Below, one piece after another: positions 43,263 through 52,341 of a stretch of 64,000 nt of DNA. Origin of the DNA: Flavobacteriaceae bacterium. Its GTDB lineage: Bacteria; Bacteroidota; Bacteroidia; Flavobacteriales; Flavobacteriaceae. Position 1 is the stretch's first letter, and the number at the start of each line of letters is the position of its first letter. Under the pieces are notes generated by a model. The model saw only the letters and a program-made list of their open reading frames with translations. It did not search any database and was not told where the DNA came from. The stretch covers positions 1-64,000 of the forward strand of contig JALWTD010000011.1 of assembly GCA_027082925.1 (NCBI GenBank), in the 5' to 3' direction. The position numbers and the translations under genes were made by a program.

Positions 43263-44523
43263 AACCTATATCCTTTCGATAATTCATCCCATCAAAACTT
43301 ATTTTAGTAATATTTTGATACGATTTTTGTAAAGCTTCTTTAAAATTACGTCCATAAGAAGTAATGGCTATTACACGACCTCCATTTGTGAGTAATTGGT
43401 TGTTTTGAGTGATTGTTCCCGCATGAAAAGGAATTGAAGAAGTTACTTCGGGTAATCCAAAAATTTGTTTTCCCTTGTCATATGCTTCAGGATAACCTCC
43501 TGATACAAGCATTACCGTACAAGCACTTTCTTCTTTAAATTTTATTGTTTTTTTTGAAAGTTCTGAGTTTCCTGTAGCTATTAACAATTCTAAAAAATCT
43601 GTTTCTATTCTCGGAATAACCACTTCTGTTTCAGGGTCGCCCATTCTACAGTTATACTCTATAACTTTAGGCTGATTTCCTACTTTTATAAGTCCGAAGA
43701 AAATAAATCCTTTATACGGTATTTTATCTTTTTTCAAACCTTCTATGGTAGGTTTTATAACTTTATTTTCTACTTTATCTAAAAATGCTTTATCTACAAA
43801 TGGTACTGGCGAAACAGCTCCCATACCTCCTGTATTTAGGCCTGTATCTCCTTCTCCTATACGCTTGTAATCTTTTGCGTTGGGCAATTTAATATAAGAG
43901 TCTCCATCGGTAAGTACAAAACAACTCAGTTCTATTCCGTCCAAAAATTCTTCAATAACAACTTTTGCGCTTGCTGCACCAAATTTTTGCTTTGTTAGCA
44001 TTTCTTTGAGTTCGTATTTTGCTTCTTCTAAATCTTCAATAATTAAAACACCTTTACCTGCTGCCAATCCATCTGCTTTAAGTACATAAGGCGGATTTAA
44101 AGATTCTAAAAAAGAATAACCGGCTTCTAAGTTGTTTTTAGTAAAACTTTGGTAGGCTGCAGTAGGTATTTTATGACGATACATAAATTCTTTAGCAAAC
44201 TCTTTACTCCCTTCTAACTGAGCGGCATATTTTTGAGGTCCAATTACAATGGTGTTTTCTAATTCCTTTGTGTGTTTAAAAAAATCGTGAATACCTCTTA
44301 CCAAAGGATCTTCGGGACCAACAACTACAAGTTTAATATTGTGGTTAATTACAGCCTCTTTTAGTGCTTCAAAATTGGTAGGATTAAGATTTAAATTGAC
44401 TCCAAGTTGTGCTGTTCCTGCGTTACCCGGAGCAATAAATAACTTATTTAGTAGGTTACTTTGCTTTATTTTCCAAGCAAAAGCATGTTCTCTACCTCCT
44501 GACCCTAAAATTAAAACATTCAT
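43252..44523 (-). CDS. purD: Phosphoribosylamine-glycine ligase
   Basis: Second step of purine synthesis, ligating glycine to phosphoribosylamine with ATP. It is 423 aa, the normal length. It starts MNVLILGSGGREHAFAWK, followed by VVVGPEDPLVRGI, the ATP-grasp region YVLKADGLAAGKGVLI, the family signature RMGDPETE and a C-terminal ATP-grasp-associated domain. A near -7 match (TATTTTG, one T short) lies upstream. The glycosyltransferase gene overlaps its 3' end. Confidence 0.96.
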   Translation of the reverse strand: MNVLILGSGGREHAFAWKIKQSNLLNKLFIAPGNAGTAQLGVNLNLNPTNFEALKEAVINHNIKLVVVGPEDPLVRGIHDFFKHTKELENTIVIGPQKYAAQLEGSKEFAKEFMYRHKIPTAAYQSFTKNNLEAGYSFLESLNPPYVLKADGLAAGKGVLIIEDLEEAKYELKEMLTKQKFGAASAKVVIEEFLDGIELSCFVLTDGDSYIKLPNAKDYKRIGEGDTGLNTGGMGAVSPVPFVDKAFLDKVENKVIKPTIEGLKKDKIPYKGFIFFGLIKVGNQPKVIEYNCRMGDPETEVVIPRIETDFLELLIATGNSELSKKTIKFKEESACTVMLVSGGYPEAYDKGKQIFGLPEVTSSIPFHAGTITQNNQLLTNGGRVIAITSYGRNFKEALQKSYQNITKISFDGMNYRKDIGFDL

Positions 44524-44592
44524 AATTGTTTAAGCATTATTTCTTAATAATTACTCAAAATACACCATCAAGCATTGTTTTAAATATCCTTT

Positions 44593-46281
44593 TTAGAATA
44601 TTTGCTCTAGTATTTTTTGAGTTATTACATATGTTGGCAATACACCTGTTGTTCCTAATCCTCCTGAAGCTAAAGTACTTCCTGTTTCTAAAGGATTATC
44701 TGATGCATAATACGCATAACGTACTTTTACATCACTAGATATATTTCCTCTAATTTTAGAAGCTGCCTGAATGGCTTTTTGGTAATGTGCACCTTCCATT
44801 TCAAGACCTGTAACCTGCCAAGTAGAATCGTAAAAGAATTTCAAAATATCTTTATTTTGAAGCGATGTGCCTAATACCGTAACCATAGCTCCGGTATACA
44901 CATCTACTCCACAACCTTCAAACATTTCTTTAGTAAGTTCATTTTTAAATGGGTAATTGTCTGCGGTACCTTCAAAAATATGAGAAAGCGGTATCATAAT
45001 ATCTCCTTTTCCTCCTTCTAATATACCTGCTTTACCCATTATAGAAACAGACTCTACGTTTAAATGGTATCTTTTACCTTTTTCACAACTATAAGGTTTT
45101 AAAAGCTCATCCATAGTTTCGTATGCTTGTTCTCCAAAAGCATAATCCATTACTATTAACACAGGCTTTTCTGCACTTGAAAGGCTGTTTTTTGGTATAT
45201 ATCTTGTTTTACTAAAATCTATTTTTTCGGTATCTATTACCTGTACATTAATATTTGTTCCTGAAGTATCTTTTATATAAATTAAACCATTTTCTTTAGC
45301 ATATTCTTCAACTTTATCACGTAAATCACCGTTTTCACTATTGCTTAATGTTTCAAATAGAGAAATGGTATAATCGCCTTCTACTTTTTCAGGGAGTACT
45401 ACCGGTGCGTAAATAGAGTTCATAACACTGTGCATGTTGGCACTAATTATATGAATTGGACGCTTTAACAAGTTGTTTTCGCTTAATACTTTTTTAATGT
45501 TATTTGCCCAAATTTCTCCGTAAATATGATGCCCAATTCGCTCTCTTAAGACAGGGCTAAAAGTTATTGCTCTTTTTTGATTATCTACCTTTTCGTTAAT
45601 TGCTAAATGACCTAACCAGTAAATTATTTGAAAAAATCTATCCGGATTCTTTTCTTCACCCAAAGCTTGATGCACGTGAAGCGTTTCTTCAAAAGTTCTT
45701 CCTAAAATACTTGCTGCATGAGCCAACATTATATCTCTTTCATCTCGGTCAATTTTTTTATTAAACAGCACTACTTCTTCTAGCTTCTTCCACTCACGTA
45801 TTGTATCTTTTCCTTCGTTAATAAGTACTCTGTTTGCTATTTTATGCGATTCTATAAATAAAAAGGTAAGGTGGGTAAGTATATCATAAATTTCTGATCG
45901 TCCTCTTGTTACCTCAATATTCATTTGGTCTTTATCTATACGAAAACAATTTCTTCTTCTTTTAGGAGGTACAATTGGTTTAAAATGTGATTTTGAATAT
46001 CCTTCATCAGCAGTTAAATTAATAAACCTACATTCTTCAATACCTATTGGTAGTCTTTCTATGATATAAATAAGTCCGTTGAGTTCTACTTTTTCTTCTG
46101 CTATAGAACCGTAAATTTCGGGACGTAATAATAGTAATGATTGTCGTAAAGACTCTCCGGAAACACCCATTGGTTTATAAAACCCTCTGCTAAACAAGTG
46201 ACGCATTGAAATATAGAGTCTTTCAATTGCTTTTGATGATTCTTGTGCGCGTGTTCTTCCTTTTATTTTTGATTGTTCCAT
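44593..46281 (-). CDS. Uncharacterised conserved protein with nucleoside-phosphorylase-like C-terminal half
   Basis: A 562-aa soluble protein resembling a Bacteroidetes family of unknown function (possibly DUF6909; not verified). The N-terminal half (1-320) is mostly helical, with RGFYKPMGVSGESLRQSLLL and KRRRNCFRID. The C-terminal part shows a motif series like PNP/MTA/AMP nucleosidases: a strand-Gly region VLIVMDYAFGEQAYETM, then VSIMGKAGILEGGKGDIMIP (compare tGsAGGL..GD.v), VYTGAMVTVLGTS, LEMEGAHYQKA (compare vdMEgaa) and RYAYYASDNPLE (compare ra.SD.p). A nucleotide-ribosyl-cleaving or -binding role is inferred. The start is ATG 46281; an upstream TTG overlaps the TATCTTTG box. Confidence 0.85.
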   Translation of the reverse strand: MEQSKIKGRTRAQESSKAIERLYISMRHLFSRGFYKPMGVSGESLRQSLLLLRPEIYGSIAEEKVELNGLIYIIERLPIGIEECRFINLTADEGYSKSHFKPIVPPKRRRNCFRIDKDQMNIEVTRGRSEIYDILTHLTFLFIESHKIANRVLINEGKDTIREWKKLEEVVLFNKKIDRDERDIMLAHAASILGRTFEETLHVHQALGEEKNPDRFFQIIYWLGHLAINEKVDNQKRAITFSPVLRERIGHHIYGEIWANNIKKVLSENNLLKRPIHIISANMHSVMNSIYAPVVLPEKVEGDYTISLFETLSNSENGDLRDKVEEYAKENGLIYIKDTSGTNINVQVIDTEKIDFSKTRYIPKNSLSSAEKPVLIVMDYAFGEQAYETMDELLKPYSCEKGKRYHLNVESVSIMGKAGILEGGKGDIMIPLSHIFEGTADNYPFKNELTKEMFEGCGVDVYTGAMVTVLGTSLQNKDILKFFYDSTWQVTGLEMEGAHYQKAIQAASKIRGNISSDVKVRYAYYASDNPLETGSTLASGGLGTTGVLPTYVITQKILEQIF

Positions 46282-46299
46282 ACGTGTATTTTTGGGATG

Positions 46300-46307
46300 C
46301 AAAGATA
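46300..46307 (-). promoter_or_regulatory. -7 box TATCTTTG of the nucleosidase-like gene
   Basis: An exact TAnnTTTG match whose last two bases lie in the upstream in-frame TTG. It sets the start at the ATG 46281 with a leader of about 13-15 nt. Confidence 0.62.
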
Positions 46308-46354
46308 CAATATATCTATTTAGTGTTAATACTCTTTATTTATAAACTCATAAA

Positions 46355-47998
46355 TCAATTTAAAACTTTTTGGTACTCTTCTGGGTTTGACAAAAGCGTT
46401 ATTGCTGTTTTAATTTTGGTATCAAAGTTCGCTTTGTGCTGGTAGACCCCTTCATTGTAATAGTATCTTTTTATGATTTCTTGAGTTAATTTTTCTAAAA
46501 TTTTTGATTTATCTGATGCCAATACACTTAGCTTTGCTGAATGAATTTCAGCTAGTAAACTTTGGTAAGCACGCTGTATATTTTCTTCTAAATTTTCCTC
46601 ATTTGCCGTTTTTATAGCGTTTTTAAATTCCTTTTCGGTAGCTGTTTCAAACTCTTTTTGATGTGTTTTTACATAGTTATTTAATACCTCAAACTCGGCT
46701 TTCGAAAGCGAAAATTTAGCGGGTTTATCAATACTGCTGTGTGTATAAAAATAAGTTGTTGCATAATTAAAAAACGCATCAGATTTAAAAAATGCTTCTG
46801 TAATTTTTGACACTTTAGCATCTTGAATTTTTATATCAGGTTCAATACCTCCTCCTCCATAAACAATGCGTCCGTTCACAGTTTTAAATGCTTTTCTACC
46901 TGCATCAGAAAACCTAGGAACATTTCCTTTTTCATCTCTATTTGCATAATCTAACTCTTGAATACATCTACCACTTGGTGTGTAATACTTTGCTATTGTA
47001 AGTTTCATTTGTGTTCCGTAAGAAAGCTCTCTAAATCGCTGTACCAATCCTTTTCCAAAAGAACGCTCACCTATAACAACAGCTCTGTCGTAATCTTGTA
47101 ACGAGCCTGCTAATATTTCTGAAGCAGATGCCGACTTTTTATTTATTAAAATTGTTATTGGTATTTCGGTATCTAATGGCTCTTTTCTTGTTTTAAAAGT
47201 GTTGCTCCATTTTTTTACTTTGGCTTTTGTGGTAACTACAATTTTATCTTTCGGAATAAAAAAGTTTGTTATTTTAACAGCTTCGTTAAGTAGTCCTCCT
47301 GGATTTCCTCTAACATCAATAATCAATTTTTTCATTCCTTGATCTTTTAGCGTCAAAAATGCTTTTTTAAATTCTTTAGAAGCTTTGTTGTTAAACTGTG
47401 TAAATGAAATGTAGCCTATTTCACTTGTAATCATCGCGAAATAAGGAATTGGGTTGATTTCTATTTTTTCTCTAATAAGCTCTAAATTAATTGTTTTATT
47501 TTGGCGTAAAACCTGAAGTTTCACTTTTGTTTTAGGAGCTCCTTTAATAAGTGTTGCAACCGTATTTTTATCAAAATCACTCACCGGAGTATTGTCTATT
47601 TTAAGGATAATATCTCCCGTCTTAACACCGTATTTTTCTGCAGGAAAGCCTTTTAAAACTTCCCTTACTACTAATTTTTTATTTTTATACTTTGATACTA
47701 TTCCTACACCTCCATATTCTCCAGTTGTACTAATTCTGGCATCTTCTACTCCTTGCTCATCGTAATATTTGGTGTAAGGGTCAAGATTTTTAAGCATATT
47801 GTCAATAGCATTATTCGTAAGTTTTGCCGGATTTACCTCATCTATATAATACATGTTTAACTCTTTAAACAATGTGGTATAAATGTCTATTTGCTTTGCG
47901 ATTTCGAAAAAATCGGATTGAAATCCTAGCGAAATCAAAATTGTTATTACAAGTAGTAATTTTGCAATTTTACTTTTTACTATCTTCTTTACTTTCAT
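46355..47998 (-). CDS. C-terminal processing peptidase, S41 family
   Basis: A 547-aa periplasmic protease with an N-terminal signal/anchor (about 11-27). The PDZ domain (about 95-175) has GVGIVSKYKNKKLVVREVLKGFPAEK and TGDIILKID. The S41 core has LIIDVRGNPGGLL, catalytic Ser291 in SASASEILAG and Lys316 in ERSFGKGLVQ (25 residues apart, as in Prc). A C-terminal tail of about 140 residues follows. It degrades or trims exported proteins. Its start lies within the last 29 nt of rnpA on the same strand, so the two are co-transcribed. Confidence 0.95.
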   Translation of the reverse strand: MKVKKIVKSKIAKLLLVITILISLGFQSDFFEIAKQIDIYTTLFKELNMYYIDEVNPAKLTNNAIDNMLKNLDPYTKYYDEQGVEDARISTTGEYGGVGIVSKYKNKKLVVREVLKGFPAEKYGVKTGDIILKIDNTPVSDFDKNTVATLIKGAPKTKVKLQVLRQNKTINLELIREKIEINPIPYFAMITSEIGYISFTQFNNKASKEFKKAFLTLKDQGMKKLIIDVRGNPGGLLNEAVKITNFFIPKDKIVVTTKAKVKKWSNTFKTRKEPLDTEIPITILINKKSASASEILAGSLQDYDRAVVIGERSFGKGLVQRFRELSYGTQMKLTIAKYYTPSGRCIQELDYANRDEKGNVPRFSDAGRKAFKTVNGRIVYGGGGIEPDIKIQDAKVSKITEAFFKSDAFFNYATTYFYTHSSIDKPAKFSLSKAEFEVLNNYVKTHQKEFETATEKEFKNAIKTANEENLEENIQRAYQSLLAEIHSAKLSVLASDKSKILEKLTQEIIKRYYYNEGVYQHKANFDTKIKTAITLLSNPEEYQKVLN

Positions 47999-48365
47999 TT
48001 ATTTTATTTAAAAATTTACTACTTATTTTTTTAAGAGCCTCTTCAATGGTTTTGTAATCTAACTCACTATTTGCCATATAAATAAACATAAAAACATATG
48101 TGTTATTTAGGTTTTCAGAATAAAGATATTTATTTTTTCTATACACTTCTCTCATTAATCTTTTAATTCTATTTCTGTGAACCGCTAGCTTTATTTGACG
48201 TTTAGGAACTGAAAATCCTACTTTTATAGGAAAATCTGATTGTAAATCTTTTTGTAAATAGATAAGTTGAATCGGAAATTTTTTAATCCGATTTCCCTCT
48301 TCAAACAACAGTTCTATTTGTTTTTTGCTTTTTAATTTTTCGTATTTTCCTAGTGTGTATCTCAT
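47970..48365 (-). CDS. rnpA: Ribonuclease P protein component
   Basis: A 131-aa basic protein, cofactor of RNase P in 5' maturation of tRNA. The RNR signature is in VHRNRIKRLMREVYRKNK, with upstream FSVPKRQIKLA. It starts at the ATG 48365 (MRYTLGKYEKLKSKKQIELL); an in-frame GTG two codons upstream abuts the -7 box. The leader is essentially absent. It overlaps the S41 protease by 29 nt. rpmH is not adjacent, as is usual in Flavobacteria. Confidence 0.95.
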   Translation of the reverse strand: MRYTLGKYEKLKSKKQIELLFEEGNRIKKFPIQLIYLQKDLQSDFPIKVGFSVPKRQIKLAVHRNRIKRLMREVYRKNKYLYSENLNNTYVFMFIYMANSELDYKTIEEALKKISSKFLNKINESKEDSKK

Positions 48366-48370
48366 TATCA

Positions 48371-48378
48371 CAAATGTA
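48371..48378 (-). promoter_or_regulatory. -7 box TACATTTG of rnpA
   Basis: An exact TAnnTTTG match whose last base is 6 nt from the rnpA ATG, predicting a leader of 0-2 nt. Confidence 0.66.
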
Positions 48379-48405
48379 AGGAATAAAAGATTTTAAAAAA
48401 TCAAA

Positions 48406-48433
48406 TTGTAAAAGACTTTAATTACTAAATTTG
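48406..48433 (+). promoter_or_regulatory. Promoter of acyl-CoA dehydrogenase gene (TTG-N17-TAAATTTG)
   Basis: -33 TTG at 48406-48408, 17-bp spacer, -7 TAAATTTG at 48426-48433, 24 bp before the ATG. Confidence 0.72.
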
Positions 48434-48457
48434 CAGTCTAAATTAAATAATTAAGCA

Positions 48458-49636
48458 ATGTCAAAAGATTTATTTCAAGCTCCTGATTACTATCAACTTG
48501 ATGATTTATTATCAGAAGAACATATTTTAGTGCGTGATGCTGCCCGTGAATGGGTAAAAAGAGAAGTGTCTCCAATTATAGAAAAAGCTGCACAAGATGC
48601 TACGTTTCCAACTTCAATTATTTCAGGATTAGCTGAAATAGGTGCTTTTGGACCTTATATTCCTGAAGAATATGGTGGTGCCGGATTAGATCAAATTTCG
48701 TATGGATTAATTATGCAAGAGATTGAGCGTGGTGATTCTGGTGTACGTTCAACAGCATCTGTACAATCTTCTTTGGTAATGTATCCTATTTGGAAATATG
48801 GTAATGAAGCTCAAAGACAAAAATACTTACCAAAATTAGCAAGTGGTGAATTTTTAGGTTGTTTTGGTTTAACTGAGCCTGATCACGGATCTAATCCGGG
48901 AGGCATGGTTACCAATATTAAAGATATGGGTGATCATTATTTACTTAATGGTGCAAAAATGTGGATTTCAAATGCGCCTTTTGCTGATGTTGCTGTTGTT
49001 TGGGCTAAAAATGAAGAAGGAAGAATTAAAGGACTGATTGTGGAAAGAGGAATGGAAGGATTTTCAACTCCGGAAACTCACAATAAATGGTCATTAAGAG
49101 CTTCTGCTACCGGAGAATTAATTTTTGATAATGTTAAAATTCCAAAAGAAAACATACTTCCTAATAAAGATGGTTTAGGAGCCCCTTTAGGTTGTTTAGA
49201 TTCTGCTAGATACGGAATTGCTTGGGGTGCTATTGGAGCTGCAATGGATTGTTATGATACGGCTTTAAGATATGCTAAAGAGCGTATTCAGTTTGGTAAA
49301 CCTATTGCTAGTTTTCAACTTCAACAAAAAAAGCTTGCTGAAATGATTACAGAAATAACAAAAGCACAATTGTTAACTTGGAGATTAGGGGTATTAAGAA
49401 ATGAAGGAAGAGCCACTTCGGCACAAATATCTATGGCAAAACGAAATAATGTAGCTATGGCTTTAGATATTGCTAGAGAAGCAAGACAAGTGTTAGGGGC
49501 AATGGGAATTACCGGAGAATACTCTATCATGAGGCATATGATGAACTTAGAAAGTGTGGTAACTTATGAAGGTACGCATGATATTCACCTGCTTATTACA
49601 GGGTTGGATATTACCGGTATTCCGGCTTTTAAATAA
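48458..49636 (+). CDS. Acyl-CoA dehydrogenase, glutaryl-CoA dehydrogenase type
   Basis: A 392-aa FAD flavoprotein. The acyl-CoA dehydrogenase signature is FGLTEPDHGSNPGGM. The flavin-binding region is KMWISNAPFADVAVVWA. The catalytic Glu371 is in TYEGTHDIH, at the position used by glutaryl-CoA dehydrogenases (YEGT). The N-terminal part has EYGGAGLDQISYGLIMQEIERGDSG, also typical of that clade. It probably oxidises and decarboxylates glutaryl-CoA to crotonyl-CoA in lysine or tryptophan breakdown; another short-branched substrate is possible. It is a single gene with its own promoter and terminator. Confidence 0.93.
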   Translation: MSKDLFQAPDYYQLDDLLSEEHILVRDAAREWVKREVSPIIEKAAQDATFPTSIISGLAEIGAFGPYIPEEYGGAGLDQISYGLIMQEIERGDSGVRSTASVQSSLVMYPIWKYGNEAQRQKYLPKLASGEFLGCFGLTEPDHGSNPGGMVTNIKDMGDHYLLNGAKMWISNAPFADVAVVWAKNEEGRIKGLIVERGMEGFSTPETHNKWSLRASATGELIFDNVKIPKENILPNKDGLGAPLGCLDSARYGIAWGAIGAAMDCYDTALRYAKERIQFGKPIASFQLQQKKLAEMITEITKAQLLTWRLGVLRNEGRATSAQISMAKRNNVAMALDIAREARQVLGAMGITGEYSIMRHMMNLESVVTYEGTHDIHLLITGLDITGIPAFK

Positions 49637-49650
49637 ATAGTTGTATTAAA

Positions 49651-49689
49651 AACAAAAAAGGGTTTCTAAATGAAACCCTTTTTTGTTTT
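49651..49689. terminator. Bidirectional terminator between convergent genes
   Basis: A 13-bp stem AAAAAAGGGTTTC/GAAACCCTTTTTT with a 5-nt loop and A/T tracts on both sides. It ends the acyl-CoA dehydrogenase gene (plus) and the M14 gene (minus). Confidence 0.92.
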
Positions 49690-49695
49690 ATCATA

Positions 49696-52317
49696 TTATC
49701 GAATTATAATTTTTTTGGTAGCTTTTCCTAAATCTGTACTAATTGTAACAAAATAAATTCCGGAAATAAAATCATTCACCCCTATTTTGTAAGTATTATC
49801 TGCACTTCGTTTAAATCTCTTATTAAAAACCTCTTGCCCTAGAACTGTTGAAATAGAAATTTTAAATTCATCTATCGTATTTGGTGTTTTTATATAAATA
49901 TCTTCAGTTGTTGGGTTTGGATACATTTGAAATGTACTTAGTATTTCGTCTTCAATTCCTAATGTTACATTTACAGAAACCGGAATGGTAATAATATCAT
50001 CGCCACAATTTGCATTTGTACTTGTTAACTGTACATTATAAGTTCCTGAAGAATTGTACGTATAAATTGGACTTATGTTTGTAGATGTTCCTAAGGCATC
50101 TCCAAAATCCCAAGTGTATGATGTAGCGTTGGTAGAAGTATTTGTGAAAGTTACTTCACCATTATTTAATGCATTTACAACATATGTAAAGTTAGCCACA
50201 GGAGATGGGTTTACAATAGCTTTAACCGCTTTTCTCGCGCTTTTGTAATCTTCTATAACCCAATCGTAAAAGAAGTAATAATATGCGGTTCCTGCATTGC
50301 TACTTGTAATAGAAATACTTCCGTTACTATACGGATAAGTTGTACCTGTACTATTTCTATAAAGTGTTAATCCGGTAGAAAGTTCTTTTGCTGTCAATCT
50401 TAGATTTGTTCCTACAGGTATCATAAAATCTAAATTAATGGTTTGTATCCCCGAATTGTTTATTAGCACAATTCTAGAATCTAACATATTCCCTGAACTA
50501 TCTTGCAGTTGTACTTCCATTTCACCGGCTTGACTTGTATTAATTGTAACCTGTTTTAGTAAAACCGATTCTGTACAATCAAAAACTAAATATTTGGAGC
50601 CACTTAAAAATCCTCCTCCGGAGTTAGATCTTGTATCTCCTACATTTGGTTTTGTAACAACATCTTCTACATAATATGTTGTGGTTGTATTTATGATTGG
50701 TGTATTGTATGTGTTTCCGGTAGAAATAGGTGTGGTTCCGTTAATAGTTGTATACCAGTTTAACGTTCCGGTTCCTGAGGCTGTTAATGTTGCTGATCCA
50801 GAATCGCAAATAGAAACGTCATTTGCTGTTGGAGTAGCTGTTTTAGCTACCATTGTAACGTTTTGAATTGTTTTTGCATTATCTGTAACCGTAACATTTA
50901 TAGTTTGTGTTATATAACCAGATGCTTCATATGTTACACTGTAAGTACCGGCTTTAATTAATCTATAATAGTCACCTAATTCTTTTGAAGAAGTTACCCA
51001 GCTATTTAAACTATCGTGTCCTGAAATTGATATTTTTGCCACTACAGGGTTTCCTGATTCATCGGTAATAATACCTTGAAATCCATAATTTGCCTGTTTC
51101 ATATAATCTAAAAAAGCCTGTTTGTTGTATGTCCAATGATTTGGTAATAGAGATGGATTTAACCATTTTACACTTGACAATTCAATAGTGACTTCTTTAG
51201 AATGTCTATAAAAATTCATATAGTCTTGTCTTCCTCCATAAACAACATACCAAATAGCTCCATTGGTTACTCCCGGACTTGGGTATGTTGCTGCATCATA
51301 ATCAACAGTCATATATGTTGTGTTTCCTAAAGCATCGCTATCGGTTTGTGCATTTGTAGCATATTCAACTGAGATATATTCATAATATGGTTGGTCTGCA
51401 TGTGGTGTTAGTGTGTTATCGTAAGGATAATTAACCAACTCTACACCTCCATGAAAATTAGCAGACAAAACAAAGTGTCTTGAAGCTTCAAAATTCATAA
51501 AAGCTTTTGTTTCCGGTTCATATACACCTCCAGTGCTACTATAGTGAATTCCTTGTTGGTTGTCCGGATAATTTCTGTTAAGGTCTTGCCCATTTGCATT
51601 GGCTCTTGTTGGTGCCGTAATTGTATTATTTCCTGATGCACCGTAAGATCCGTCCGGATTTGCTAAAGGATTGATAAAAATTTCGGTACTATTAACTAAG
51701 TCGGTAACTTCTGTATTTGAGCCGTAATTTGTAAGTAAATAATCTATTAATCGTATCATTAATGGATATCCGGCCAACTCATCACCGTGCATTGTTGAAG
51801 TGTAGAAAAACTCCGGTTCAGCTTCATTTATGGTTACGTTATCAGATATTTTTAATACAATAAGTTCTCTTCCGTTTACCGTTGTTCCAATAGTTTGTAA
51901 CGAGCATAGTGTTGGATATGTAGTAGCATAATAATTCATTTTAGCTACATACTCACTGTATGTAGGGTATGCATCCCAGGTAGTATCCCAAGCATTTGTT
52001 CTAGAAGTAACGTTTTGAGCCCAAGAAATCTCATTTTCTTCCTTTTTCACCTCATAAGGCAATCCGTATTCTAAAAAGGTTTTAAATTGATTCTTGTTTG
52101 CATAAGCATACACTTTTAAAGTGGTAGTATCCGGTCTTTTGTGATCATCGAAATTTACAATGCGTGAAAGCGCTGTTATTTGAGACTTACTGGTAGCTTT
52201 GAACGAAAAAAACACTTCTCCTTTTTCTTTTAAATACTTATTTGCTAAGTCATTTGTTTGAGCATTTAAAAAACACCAGTTAAGCACAGAAACAAGTACA
52301 ATTAATTTTATTCTCAT
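49696..52317 (-). CDS. T9SS-secreted M14 zinc carboxypeptidase
   Basis: An 873-aa secreted enzyme. The signal peptide is 1-19 (CFLNAQ). The M14 domain (about 115-400) has zinc ligands H177 and E180 (TMHGDE) and H289 (NFHGG), Arg in LNRNYPD and catalytic Glu379 (VTIELSS). Then come a carboxypeptidase regulatory-type beta domain (about 415-490, GIITDESGNPV), an Ig-like segment (about 500-560), a galactose-binding-type region, a PKD domain (about 705-785, YTWDFGD) and a C-terminal T9SS sorting domain (about 795-873, FQMYPNPTTED). It removes C-terminal residues from peptides outside the cell. It is 24 bp downstream of the LamG giant, so probably co-transcribed. Confidence 0.95.
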   Translation of the reverse strand: MRIKLIVLVSVLNWCFLNAQTNDLANKYLKEKGEVFFSFKATSKSQITALSRIVNFDDHKRPDTTTLKVYAYANKNQFKTFLEYGLPYEVKKEENEISWAQNVTSRTNAWDTTWDAYPTYSEYVAKMNYYATTYPTLCSLQTIGTTVNGRELIVLKISDNVTINEAEPEFFYTSTMHGDELAGYPLMIRLIDYLLTNYGSNTEVTDLVNSTEIFINPLANPDGSYGASGNNTITAPTRANANGQDLNRNYPDNQQGIHYSSTGGVYEPETKAFMNFEASRHFVLSANFHGGVELVNYPYDNTLTPHADQPYYEYISVEYATNAQTDSDALGNTTYMTVDYDAATYPSPGVTNGAIWYVVYGGRQDYMNFYRHSKEVTIELSSVKWLNPSLLPNHWTYNKQAFLDYMKQANYGFQGIITDESGNPVVAKISISGHDSLNSWVTSSKELGDYYRLIKAGTYSVTYEASGYITQTINVTVTDNAKTIQNVTMVAKTATPTANDVSICDSGSATLTASGTGTLNWYTTINGTTPISTGNTYNTPIINTTTTYYVEDVVTKPNVGDTRSNSGGGFLSGSKYLVFDCTESVLLKQVTINTSQAGEMEVQLQDSSGNMLDSRIVLINNSGIQTINLDFMIPVGTNLRLTAKELSTGLTLYRNSTGTTYPYSNGSISITSSNAGTAYYYFFYDWVIEDYKSARKAVKAIVNPSPVANFTYVVNALNNGEVTFTNTSTNATSYTWDFGDALGTSTNISPIYTYNSSGTYNVQLTSTNANCGDDIITIPVSVNVTLGIEDEILSTFQMYPNPTTEDIYIKTPNTIDEFKISISTVLGQEVFNKRFKRSADNTYKIGVNDFISGIYFVTISTDLGKATKKIIIR

Positions 52318-52341
52318 AATACACCAACCATCTATTGATTA

